Of a stretch of DNA of 64,000 nucleotides, positions 35,663-42,965 are shown piece after piece. Made by a program: the position numbers and the translations under genes. The notes under the pieces are model-generated. The model was not told the DNA's origin, did not search any database, and saw only the letters and a program-made list of their open reading frames with translations. Source of the stretch: Desulfovibrio sp. (GTDB taxonomy: Bacteria; Desulfobacterota; Desulfovibrionia; Desulfovibrionales; Desulfovibrionaceae); NCBI GenBank assembly GCA_022839785.1, contig JALHJW010000011.1, positions 29,782-93,781 on the forward strand, in the 5' to 3' direction. Every line of letters begins with the position of its first letter. Within the stretch, counting starts at the first letter, position 1.

Positions 35663-36262
35663 ATGTTCGACCTTTCCTTTCTGGACGCCGTCTGCATCGC
35701 TCCGTTTCAGGCCCTGCTGGCCGCCGGGCTGCCGTCCATGGCCGCCTTCCTGGGCGGCTCAGCCGTGCTGTGCGTGGCCTGCATCCTTGTCGGCGAGGCG
35801 ACCATGTCCGGGGCGTACTACCTGAACCGGGCGCATTTCGCCAAGATCAGGCGCGACATGGTGATCAACCAGAACCTCTCCATCCAGGCCATCCGGCACC
35901 AGGACAAGGAGAGCTACAAGGCGTGCAACAAGGTCGCCAACGAGGCCTTCGGCCTCTCCTTCTTCTCCGGTGTGGCCCTTTTCGGGGCCTCCATCTGGCC
36001 GGTCTTCTTCGCCATGGAGTGGCTTTCCGGGCGGTTCGGGAGCGTGGATTTCCCCCTGCCCTTCACGGACGCGACGGTCGGTTTCACCTTCTACTTCGCG
36101 CCCCTGTACATCGCCCTGCGCATCGCCTTCGGCGTCTGGGTCAAGCCCAGGCTGTGGCCCTTCAACCGCTTCCAGAAATGGATGAAGGCCAACGAGGACT
36201 GCGGGGAGAAGCCCATGAGCTGGGCCGACCTCGGCAAGACGGTGGAGGGGCAGTCGGCCTGA
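35663..36262 (+). CDS. Three-helix membrane protein of unknown function
   Basis: 199 aa. Hydrophobic segments are at about residues 25-50, 92-115 and 135-160. Between the first two lies a charged helical stretch ('AKIRRDMVINQNLSIQAIRHQDKESYKACNK') and then 'NEAFGLSFFSGVALFGASIWPVFF'. The order TM1 - charged hairpin - TM2/TM3 is reminiscent of the DUF106/EMC3/YidC-like insertase fold, but this is only a topology impression. GGGGGGA precedes the ATG. It is probably cotranscribed with the ferredoxin gene upstream. Confidence 0.7.
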   Translation: MFDLSFLDAVCIAPFQALLAAGLPSMAAFLGGSAVLCVACILVGEATMSGAYYLNRAHFAKIRRDMVINQNLSIQAIRHQDKESYKACNKVANEAFGLSFFSGVALFGASIWPVFFAMEWLSGRFGSVDFPLPFTDATVGFTFYFAPLYIALRIAFGVWVKPRLWPFNRFQKWMKANEDCGEKPMSWADLGKTVEGQSA

Positions 36263-36532
36263 GCCCTCGCGGACGGACGTGACGGACGTTCGCGGCGATC
36301 GGGGAGCAGCCTCTCCCCTGCCGCCGGGTACGTCCGTCAGGGAAGGCGGGGGTGTGGCCCGCCTTCCGGACGGAATACGCATCATCACTTGGCGAACGCG
36401 GTCCCGTCGGCCATGGCCGGTGGGGGCGGGGTGCGGCAGGCGGCGACGGGAGCAAGCCCGGAGCCGCGGGCGCAGCCGAGCACCGGAGGCGGTGCGGGGT
36501 CGCGGGAAACTATCAACGATGGAGTTTCGCGT
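36263..36532 (+). promoter_or_regulatory. Structured leader upstream of the TauE/SafE gene
   Basis: 270 bases with no supported gene. Stem-loops include GGGAAGGCGGG / CCCGCCTTCC (about 36340-36370) and GCACCG-GAGG-CGGTGC (36480-36495), the latter 38 bases before the ATG at 36533. It does not match a riboswitch class I can recall. A regulatory leader is possible. Confidence 0.35.
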
Positions 36533-37681
36533 ATGAAGAGGAAAACACTGGTTCTGGTGGCACTGGCTGCCCTGGCCCTCCTTCTGTTCGCCGTGGGCGC
36601 GGCCCACGCGGACAAACTGACCGACGCCATCGCCGCGGCACCGCAGGGCACGGAGGCCGGGCAGATCGACCCCGCCAAGCCCGCAGGCTTCCTGGGCGTC
36701 CCGGGCGCGCCGAGCACCAACCTGATCGTGGGCCTGCTCTGGGCCGTGTGGGTCGGTTGGATCTTCTCCACCGTGGGTGCGTTCGGCGGCGTCATGGCCG
36801 GCGTGGGCCACATCTCGGTCTTCGGCCTGGGCAACTACGCCAAGACCTTCCGCAAGACCGCCCCGGAGCTGAACAAGCTGCTGACCGACTCCATCCGCGC
36901 CTCCAACCAGTACCTGGTCGGCCTCTCGGCTCTGATCTCCTCCTTCAACTACTACAAGATGGGCCGCCTCGTGCTGCCCCTCGGTCTGACCCTGGGCGCG
37001 GGCTCCCTGATCGGCGCGTGGGGCTCCAACATGCTCACCGCGGGCAAGCTCTCCTTCTCGCAGTACCAGGGCTACTTCGGCCTCTTCGTGCTCGTGCTGG
37101 GCTGCTACCTCTTCTGGGAGACCTCCCCGGCCGGACAGGCCTCCAAGAAGAAGGCCAAGGAGGCCGCCAAGGCTTTCGAGGACACCGTGAAGCAGCAGAA
37201 GGCCGGCGCGCAGGTGGACATGGCCGCCCTGGGCGTGCGCATGAAGTCCTTCTCGCTGGGCAAGTGCGTCTTCACCTTCTTCGGCGTGGAGTTCGAGTTC
37301 AACCCCGTCCTGCCCTTCATCGGCGGCATCGTGATCTCGGCCATCTCCGCCTTCCTCGGCGTGGGCGGCGGCTTCATGATCGTGCCCTTCCTGACCTCCG
37401 TGACCCAGCTGCCCATGTACATCGCCGCGGGCACCTCGGCCTTGGCCGTGCTCGTCTCCATGGTCACCTCCATCGCCACCCTGATGTCCAAGGGCACGCC
37501 CATCGACTTCGGGCTGATCGGCGTGGAGCTGGTGGGCATCTTCATCGGTTCGATCATCGGTCCCCGCACCTCCAAGTACTTCTCGGACATCTTCCTGAAG
37601 CGCCTGTTCATCGTCCTTGCCCTGTACGTGGGCATCGACTACGTGTTGCGCGGCTTCTTCAACATCCGCATGTTCGGCTAA
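36533..37681 (+). CDS. TauE/SafE family sulfite/organosulfonate exporter-like protein
   Basis: 382 aa with a signal-like first helix (residues 5-24, ending 'AAHADK') and about eight more transmembrane helices. The two TSUP halves are visible ('GVMAGVGHISVFGLGNYAK', and 'GIVISAISAFLGVGGGFMIVPFL' in the second half). A long hydrophilic loop (about residues 200-245, 'KKKAKEAAKAFEDTVKQQK') makes it larger than the usual 250-270 aa. In a sulfate reducer, export or uptake of sulfite or another sulfur anion is plausible but unproven. ATG 36533 has GGAG 8 bases upstream. Confidence 0.82.
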   Translation: MKRKTLVLVALAALALLLFAVGAAHADKLTDAIAAAPQGTEAGQIDPAKPAGFLGVPGAPSTNLIVGLLWAVWVGWIFSTVGAFGGVMAGVGHISVFGLGNYAKTFRKTAPELNKLLTDSIRASNQYLVGLSALISSFNYYKMGRLVLPLGLTLGAGSLIGAWGSNMLTAGKLSFSQYQGYFGLFVLVLGCYLFWETSPAGQASKKKAKEAAKAFEDTVKQQKAGAQVDMAALGVRMKSFSLGKCVFTFFGVEFEFNPVLPFIGGIVISAISAFLGVGGGFMIVPFLTSVTQLPMYIAAGTSALAVLVSMVTSIATLMSKGTPIDFGLIGVELVGIFIGSIIGPRTSKYFSDIFLKRLFIVLALYVGIDYVLRGFFNIRMFG

Positions 37682-37705
37682 CAGCCGTCCGCGGAACGTG
37701 GGGAA

Positions 37706-37737
37706 GGGGTTCCGGGCTTTGGCCCGGGGCCCCTTTT
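37706..37737 (+). terminator. Intrinsic terminator after TauE/SafE gene
   Basis: GC-rich hairpin (GGGGTTCCGGGC...GCCCGGGGCCCC) followed by TTTT at about 37734-37737. Confidence 0.8.
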
Positions 37738-37781
37738 CGTTTGCGCCCGGACAGGGTAGGCAAGGGGCAAAGGACGGGGCC

Positions 37782-38351
37782 ATGCACGAAATATCCCTTG
37801 GCGGCTGCATCAGCGACTACCTGACGGGCGAGGACGTGCCGCGCACGACCTACGAGGAGGTCCGCCAGGCGCTGGCGCGTATGCTGGCGGAGGAACTCGG
37901 CTATCCCAGGGAACGGCTGCGCTCCAAGGTCGGCGTGCGCTTCACCCTGGACGGCGACCTGGCCGGGCAGGAGTATTGCCGCGTGGTCGATCTGGCGGCC
38001 TGCGACGAGACGGGCGCGCCGCTCCTGGCCGTCATCTTCTGTTCCGGCATGCCCGGCACCTACGACCGCGAGACCGTGGCCGCGGCCCGGCTCATGCCCG
38101 GCGGCCCGGCCCCCCTGGCCGTGGCCACGGACACCAAAGACTCGGTGCTGCTTTCCGTGGCGGACGGCGAGGTCCTGCGCCGGGGCATGCGGGCCCTGCC
38201 GCGCTGGGAGGAGGTGCCGGGACTGGCGGAGGGCCGCCGCATGGCTCCGCTGACGGGCGAGAGGCTGGCGCGTGAGCGCCGCATTCTCTACGCCTACAGC
38301 GAATTTCTGACGAGCTGCTGCGAGGGGACCTGCTGCCCCGTGCCGGAGTGA
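37782..38351 (+). CDS. HsdR N-terminal-like (restriction-fold) protein of unknown role
   Basis: 189 aa. The N-terminal part ('YEEVRQALARMLAEELGYPRERL', 'KVGVRFTLDG') resembles the stand-alone type I restriction HsdR_N family found in deltaproteobacteria. The expected PD-(D/E)xK core is not intact: after 'CRVVDLAACDE' the next strand reads 'PLLAVIFCSG' with no ExK. The C-terminus is Cys-rich (SCCEGTCCP). No restriction or methylase gene is adjacent. ATG 37782 has AGGACGGGG upstream. Family assignment is moderate and catalysis is doubtful. Confidence 0.6.
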   Translation: MHEISLGGCISDYLTGEDVPRTTYEEVRQALARMLAEELGYPRERLRSKVGVRFTLDGDLAGQEYCRVVDLAACDETGAPLLAVIFCSGMPGTYDRETVAAARLMPGGPAPLAVATDTKDSVLLSVADGEVLRRGMRALPRWEEVPGLAEGRRMAPLTGERLARERRILYAYSEFLTSCCEGTCCPVPE

Positions 38352-38358
38352 GACGGAG

Positions 38359-39531
38359 TCAGCCCGCCGCGCCCAAAGTCTGCGCGGGGATCATGTCCGG
38401 CGGACTCCAGGGGAGATCCAGGAAGAAGGTCGTGCCGCTCGTGGCCGTGCTCACGCAGCCCACGCTGCCCCTCAGGCAGCGTTCCCCGAGCAGGCGCATG
38501 CCGTAGGTGCCGAGCCCCCGGTCGATTCCCTTGGTGGAATAGGAGCGCTCGAAAAGATGCAGCCGCACGTCGGCGGGTATGGGCGTGGGGTTGTGCACCG
38601 CAAAGCGGATGCCGTCCTCGGTGGTCGAACAGGAGAGGGTCACGGTGGCGCCCGGCGTCTCCGCCTCCAGGGCGTTCTTGACCATGTTGTCGAGGATGCG
38701 CTTGAGCAGCCGCGGGTCGCTGCACAGCACGCGCCCGAAGCAGGCTTCACCCAGACGCACCCGGCGTTCGGCGGCCAGGGGATGGGTGCGGTAGAGGGGC
38801 ACGAGGTCGTCCAGGAAAGCGCCCGGGTCGATCTCGGAATAGCGCGTCTCCAGCCGGTTGTGCTCCGCGTCCAGAAGTTGCTTCTGGGACAGTATCTCCT
38901 CGATCATCTGCTCGAAGTACCCGGCCAGCAGGATCGTCTCCTCGCGCAGGGTCGGGGGGACCTCGGCGGCCAGGAACTGGATCAGGCCGCGCAGTCCCGT
39001 GGCCGTGTTCAGGATGTCGTGGAAGAAGAGGCGTTCCAAGGCCTGACGGCGTTTTTCGTCGCTGACGTCGTGCATGGCGTAGAGGATGAAGTCGTTTCCT
39101 CCGAGCTGCAGGGGCCGGGTATGCACGCGCAGGTCCAGGGAATCTATCCCGGCCTCGCCGTTGCAGGTCAGGCGGCATTCGGTCACCGCCTCCCGGCCCG
39201 CCAGGGATTCGAGCAGGGCCTGCGCGCCGCCGCACTGGCGGCAGTGCGCGCCGGTGCCGCAGCCGCCCTCGGTCTTGGGCGCCCGGCGGCAGCGCAACGC
39301 CTCGCCGGGCCTGAGGCCGATGATCGCGTCGCATTCCCCGGCCTGGCTCAAGGTCAGGAAGTGCCTGTTGCAGAAGACGATCTGCCGAAAGGAGTTGAGA
39401 ATGAAAATGATGTGGGGCAGATTGTCCAGCACCATGCGCACGGCGCTGTCGTCGAGGGATTGCGCCTGGCGGAGCACCTCCTCCCGGGGCAGGCGTTCCG
39501 GCGGGAGCAAGGGGGGGAAGGTGTCGAGCAT
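38359..39531 (-). CDS. PAS-domain sensor histidine kinase with Cys-rich loop
   Basis: 390 aa, cytoplasmic. A PAS domain (about residues 30-155) contains four spaced cysteines (Cys81, Cys91, Cys97, Cys100; 'GGCGTGAHCRQC'), a possible metal or redox site. The phosphoacceptor His171 lies in 'LFFHDILNTATG'. The ATPase domain has an N-box 'RILDNMVKNALEAE' and G-boxes 'DRGLGTYGMRLL' and 'SGTTFFLDLP'. No response regulator is adjacent. ATG 39531 was chosen as it opens the recognisable protein; a longer in-frame ORF overlaps the divergent zinc-ribbon gene. Confidence 0.85.
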   Translation of the reverse strand: MLDTFPPLLPPERLPREEVLRQAQSLDDSAVRMVLDNLPHIIFILNSFRQIVFCNRHFLTLSQAGECDAIIGLRPGEALRCRRAPKTEGGCGTGAHCRQCGGAQALLESLAGREAVTECRLTCNGEAGIDSLDLRVHTRPLQLGGNDFILYAMHDVSDEKRRQALERLFFHDILNTATGLRGLIQFLAAEVPPTLREETILLAGYFEQMIEEILSQKQLLDAEHNRLETRYSEIDPGAFLDDLVPLYRTHPLAAERRVRLGEACFGRVLCSDPRLLKRILDNMVKNALEAETPGATVTLSCSTTEDGIRFAVHNPTPIPADVRLHLFERSYSTKGIDRGLGTYGMRLLGERCLRGSVGCVSTATSGTTFFLDLPWSPPDMIPAQTLGAAG

Positions 39532-39603
39532 GGCGCGTCTCTCCGTAGCGGGCGAAGTGCGACTATGGAGTCCTTTTCCAGCAATGGCAACCCCTGAAGG
39601 GTC

Positions 39604-39927
39604 ATGATCGTCTGCAACAAGTGCGGCCAAAGCAACGTCGACGAGGAACGGCTCTGCCGGTCCTGCGGGCATAAGCTGCAGAGCCTGCGGGGGCAGGCAT
39701 CCGAGGACGGGGACGAGGCAGTCCCTCCTGCGTCCCTGGCGGACGAGCGCATCGGCTATCGTGATCTGCTGGGGCAGGAGGGCTATTTCCGCAAGCACCT
39801 GGAGGCCTGGATCTGCCTCGCGGCGCTCGGCGGGGCCGCCGTCGCCTGCGTGCTCTACGACACCCTCTGGCCGCTGGGCGCGGCCATCCCGGCGGTGGCG
39901 CTGCTGGCCTGGCTGCGCAAGCTGTAG
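39604..39927 (+). CDS. Zinc-ribbon membrane protein
   Basis: 107 aa. N-terminal zinc ribbon CNKCGQSN...CRSCGHKL (residues 4-24), a hydrophilic linker, then two short hydrophobic helices ('AWICLAALGGAAVACVLY', 'AIPAVALLAWL') and a KL end. Such zinc-ribbon/membrane proteins are common and mostly uncharacterised. It is divergent from the PAS kinase gene and convergent with the Cys-rich secreted protein gene. Confidence 0.7.
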   Translation: MIVCNKCGQSNVDEERLCRSCGHKLQSLRGQASEDGDEAVPPASLADERIGYRDLLGQEGYFRKHLEAWICLAALGGAAVACVLYDTLWPLGAAIPAVALLAWLRKL

Positions 39928-39934
39928 GCCGGTC

Positions 39935-40444
39935 CTATTTCCGCTTCTTCTCGCAGCAACTGATGGCCGTGGCCCGGTCGCACATGGAGCTGCGAACCGT
40001 GGCCTTGACGCACTGGTTCTTCTTGTCGGTCTCGAAGGGAACCGCGATGCGGATTTTGCCCCAGGCAGTGCTGGACAGGAGCAGGTGGTCGCCGTCCACG
40101 TGGCAGTAGAAATCCTGGGAGGCCGAGCCGTAGAAGGAGTTGAAGAGGTAGACGAAGTTCACCGTCCGCACCAGGTTGTATTCGTAGGCCGGTTTGCAGG
40201 TCACGGCTCCCAAGGCTTTCTGGCAGAGACAGCCGAGAAGTCCCTCGGGATCGAACATGGTCTCCTCGAAGTCGGGCACGGGCAGGACGATGGGCAGGTC
40301 CTTGGCCGGACTGTCCGGGGGCAGGTCGGGCATGTTCCCGGCGGGCGGCTGCGGCTGCTGGGCGTGCAACCGGCAGGCCGGGAACAGCAGGACGGCCAGG
40401 AGCGGCAGGAGGATCGGGAGGCGGGAAGCGGCGTGGCGCATCAT
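39935..40444 (-). CDS. Exported Cys-rich protein of unknown function
   Basis: 169 aa with a signal peptide (about residues 1-28; 'LLAVLLFPACRLHAQQ' could be read either as a lipobox LFPAC or a signal-peptidase I site after HAQ). The mature part has a Pro-rich spacer and at least seven Cys ('LLGCLCQKALGAVTC', 'YCHVDGD', 'QCVKATVRSSMC', 'SCCEKKRK'), suggesting disulfides. I do not recognise the family. GGAG lies just upstream of the ATG. It is the third gene after cheX on the same strand. Confidence 0.65.
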   Translation of the reverse strand: MMRHAASRLPILLPLLAVLLFPACRLHAQQPQPPAGNMPDLPPDSPAKDLPIVLPVPDFEETMFDPEGLLGCLCQKALGAVTCKPAYEYNLVRTVNFVYLFNSFYGSASQDFYCHVDGDHLLLSSTAWGKIRIAVPFETDKKNQCVKATVRSSMCDRATAISCCEKKRK

Positions 40445-40459
40445 GCTCCATCTCCGGGG

Positions 40460-40666
40460 TCAGCAGAAGTCGAGGAAGATCTGGAAACCCTTGGGCGAGT
40501 CGGTCTCGCACTGGTTCCTGCACCCCGCGCACTGGAAGCTGCCCGGCTTGTGGAACCAGACCGCGCGGCGCGGATTGGGACAGTTGAAGAAGGCGTACAC
40601 CGAGGCGTCCACCGTGCCGAGGAAGAGGCGGTAGCCCGCCTGTTTGAGATATTCCTTGAAGCGCAC
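40460..40666 (-). CDS. Small hypothetical protein, Cys-containing
   Basis: 68 aa from a GTG at 40666 (GGGAC upstream). It includes 'NCPNPRRAVWFHKPGSFQCAGC' and a further Cys pair near the end, spaced like a zinc-binding knuckle (C-x18-C-x2-C-x3-C). It has no signal peptide. It lies 21 bases after cheX and 15 bases before the Cys-rich exported protein, so the three form one apparent operon. Being short, it could still be a fortuitous ORF. Confidence 0.5.
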   Translation of the reverse strand: MRFKEYLKQAGYRLFLGTVDASVYAFFNCPNPRRAVWFHKPGSFQCAGCRNQCETDSPKGFQIFLDFC

Positions 40667-40687
40667 ACGCTGTCCCGGCGTCCCGGC

Positions 40688-41146
40688 CTACTCGAAGCTG
40701 ACCTCCACGGTGAATTCGCCGTGCGGGGTCGTGAAGGGCACGGCCATGATCGGCGAGCTGACAACGTGGGAGATGGTATGGTTGTTGCCCATGATCACCG
40801 TGGGCGTGGCCGCCTGGAAGACGTAGCCCATCTCCGAGAGGCCCCGCCGCGCCTGACCGGAGATCATGTTCGTGATTTCGCCCACGGCGTCCTTGACGTC
40901 CTGGATGATGTCCTCGATCTCGCCGCCGAGCATGCTCTTGACGATGGCCACCGCGCAGTCCTTGGTGAAGGTCACGGAGATGGTGCCGCTCTTCTCGCCG
41001 GTGATGCCGATCACGCCGGTGACGTCGCCCCGCGCCACGGTGTCCTTCTTGACGTAGGGCTTGCCGGGCACGGGCTGGATCATGGCCATGGTGGAAAGGA
41101 CGTCCACGGTGGCCTTGATGAACGGTTTCGCTATATTGATATCCAC
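40688..41146 (-). CDS. CheX-family chemotaxis phosphatase-like protein
   Basis: 152 aa from a GTG at 41146 with AAGGAG 6 bases upstream; the ORF continues further upstream, but without support. CheX motifs: 'KPFIKATVDVLSTM' at the start, 'GDVTGVIGITGEKSGTISVTF', and 'DAVGEITNMISGQAR', whose E-x2-N is the catalytic pair of the CheC/CheX/FliY phosphatases acting on CheY-P. Only one such motif is present, as in CheX. No che operon is adjacent, though CheY- and CheW-like genes lie 11 kb downstream. Confidence 0.85.
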   Translation of the reverse strand: MDINIAKPFIKATVDVLSTMAMIQPVPGKPYVKKDTVARGDVTGVIGITGEKSGTISVTFTKDCAVAIVKSMLGGEIEDIIQDVKDAVGEITNMISGQARRGLSEMGYVFQAATPTVIMGNNHTISHVVSSPIMAVPFTTPHGEFTVEVSFE

Positions 41147-41205
41147 GAAAGCTCCTTGATCGCCGCCGTTTCCAGACGCCGTGCCGGGGCGAAACGCTTT
41201 TCGGT

Positions 41206-41232
41206 TGTATAATCGGAGCAGTCCATTGGCAA
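41206..41232 (-). promoter_or_regulatory. Possible cheX promoter, overlapping a plus-strand -10
   Basis: Minus strand: TTGCCA (41232-41227), 15-base spacer, TATACA (41211-41206). The same bases contain TATAAT on the plus strand (41208-41213), which could serve the divergent diguanylate cyclase gene but lacks a clear -35. Confidence 0.4.
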
Positions 41233-41340
41233 GCGTTTCCCGCCGGATGCGGCCTGCGGGTGGGGTTTCCCCCCACTTGGACATGACCTGAATTGCGCGA
41301 TATGGAGAAACGATTTCAAGACGATCAGCCGAGGATTCCG

Positions 41341-42645
41341 ATGCCCTCTGCCGCAACCCGCACCGGCCCCCCGGAACCGGACCATCTACGGAATCTCGTC
41401 GTCCTGCACGTTGAGGACGACGCGATCATCCAGTTCCACCTGCACGCCATCCTCGACAGGCTGGTGAGCCGTCTGCACACGGCCGCGGATGGGGAGGAGG
41501 GGCTTGCGGTCTTCAGACGCCTGCGGCCTGACGTGGTCATCTCGGACATCCGCATGCCTCGTCTGGACGGCCTCGGCATGGTCGCCGCCATCCGCGAGGA
41601 CGACCCGGACATGCCGGTCATTTTCACCTCGGCCTACTCCGACGCCGACTACCTCTTGCGCGCCATAGAGCTGGGGGTGGACAGGTATCTCGTCAAGCCC
41701 TTCGACCAGCAGCAGGTGGTGCGGGCGGTGGGGCGCGTGGCCTCGGGCCTGACGCGGCAGAAGCAGGTCGATGAGGCGAACAGGTTCAACCGGTTCCTGC
41801 TGGACATCAACCCGAATTTCATCGTCACCGCCTCGGGCGACGAGATCGACTACGTCAACCGGACTTTCCTCAGCGCCCTGGGCCATCCCTCGCTGGACAG
41901 CTTCAGGGCCTCGGGCGGCAACATCGGGGATCTGCTGGAGAGCGTGGCCGGGCACCACGACCGTTCCCGGCTGAGGAACTGGCTGCACGAGATCGCCTCG
42001 TCCCGGGACGAGAACGTGGTGGTGCGCTTCAGAAGCGACAACGGCGGGCAGGGCAGGGCCTTCGTGGTCAGCCACAACCGCTTCCCGGACACCGACCGCC
42101 ACGTCATCGTCTTCACCGACGTCACGCGGCTGGAGGACGAGCGGCGCAGCCTCGCCGCCTTGGCCCACACGGACCATCTCACGGGCATCTGCAACCGCCT
42201 GCGTTTCGCCGAAATCCTCGCGCAGGAGATCGAGCGGGCCAACCGCTACGGACAGCCCTATTCCCTCATCATGCTGGACATCGACGATTTCAAGCTGGTC
42301 AACGACACCCACGGCCACGAAGAAGGCGACCGCGTGCTGCAGGCCCTGGCCGGGCTCGTCATCCGGCACATCCGGACCAACGACGTCTTCGCCCGCTGGG
42401 GCGGAGAGGAGTTCATGCTCTCGGCCCCGGGCTGCGACATCGAGCAGGCCGGACAGGTGGCCGAAAAGATCCGGCGGCTGCTGCGCGAAGCGGCCCTGGG
42501 GCCGACGGGCGGAGTCACCTGCAGCTTCGGCGTGGCCGCGCACCTTCCGGGCGAAAGCCCGGCCGAAATGCTGCGCCGCGTGGACCAGGCCCTCTACGCG
42601 GCCAAGCAGGGCGGCAAAGACCGCATCGAGCTGTGGCCCTGCTGA
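41341..42645 (+). CDS. Response regulator-PAS-GGDEF diguanylate cyclase
   Basis: 434 aa. A receiver domain (about residues 18-135) has an acidic pair 'VEDDA', phospho-Asp in 'ISDIRMPRLDG' and Lys in 'YLVKPFD'. A PAS-like domain follows ('RFLLDINPNFIVTASGDEIDYVNRTFL'), then a GGDEF domain with intact 'RWGGEEF' active site and an RxxD inhibitory site ('RTND') five residues before it. It should make c-di-GMP when phosphorylated. ATG 41341 with GAGG was preferred to ATG 41302, which lacks a ribosome site. The cognate kinase is not evident. Confidence 0.88.
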   Translation: MPSAATRTGPPEPDHLRNLVVLHVEDDAIIQFHLHAILDRLVSRLHTAADGEEGLAVFRRLRPDVVISDIRMPRLDGLGMVAAIREDDPDMPVIFTSAYSDADYLLRAIELGVDRYLVKPFDQQQVVRAVGRVASGLTRQKQVDEANRFNRFLLDINPNFIVTASGDEIDYVNRTFLSALGHPSLDSFRASGGNIGDLLESVAGHHDRSRLRNWLHEIASSRDENVVVRFRSDNGGQGRAFVVSHNRFPDTDRHVIVFTDVTRLEDERRSLAALAHTDHLTGICNRLRFAEILAQEIERANRYGQPYSLIMLDIDDFKLVNDTHGHEEGDRVLQALAGLVIRHIRTNDVFARWGGEEFMLSAPGCDIEQAGQVAEKIRRLLREAALGPTGGVTCSFGVAAHLPGESPAEMLRRVDQALYAAKQGGKDRIELWPC

Positions 42646-42965
42646 CGGCTCGGCAAAGCGCTTGTTTTTTGTTTGACGCATATCTGATGCAGGAGAAAGT
42701 GACGGCACGGGGTATGCTCCTGCGCTGACGTGACGCAGGGGCAAGCGCGAGAGGAAGCGGATGAGCCTCCTGAGCCGCCTCTGGATGGCGTGCGGCAGGC
42801 CGGACGGGACGCCTCCCCGGGCGGAAGGCGCTGACGCGGGCTCCGGCGCAAAGGGCCTTCCCGACGTCCCCCCGAACCTCCCTCCGGTCGACGCCGCCGG
42901 CCTTGCGCGGCCTCTCCGACGCCTGCGGCGCGCCCTGGACCCCGGCCTGAGCCGGACGTCCTGCC
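42646..42965. other. Intergenic region between two convergent signalling genes
   Basis: 320 bases. It contains TTGACG (42673-42678) without a good -10, and a possible small ORF starting at ATG 42761 (GAGAGGAAGCGG upstream; 'MSLLSRLWMACGRPDG') that continues to 43048 across the end of the opposite gene. Composition of that ORF is Arg/Pro/Ala-rich with no recognisable domain. I do not call it as a gene. Confidence 0.3.

Noticed and set aside
36430..36532. Riboswitch in the TauE/SafE leader
   Set aside because: Stem-loops are present, but no conserved core of cobalamin, SAM, SAH, glycine, c-di-GMP or Moco classes could be recognised.
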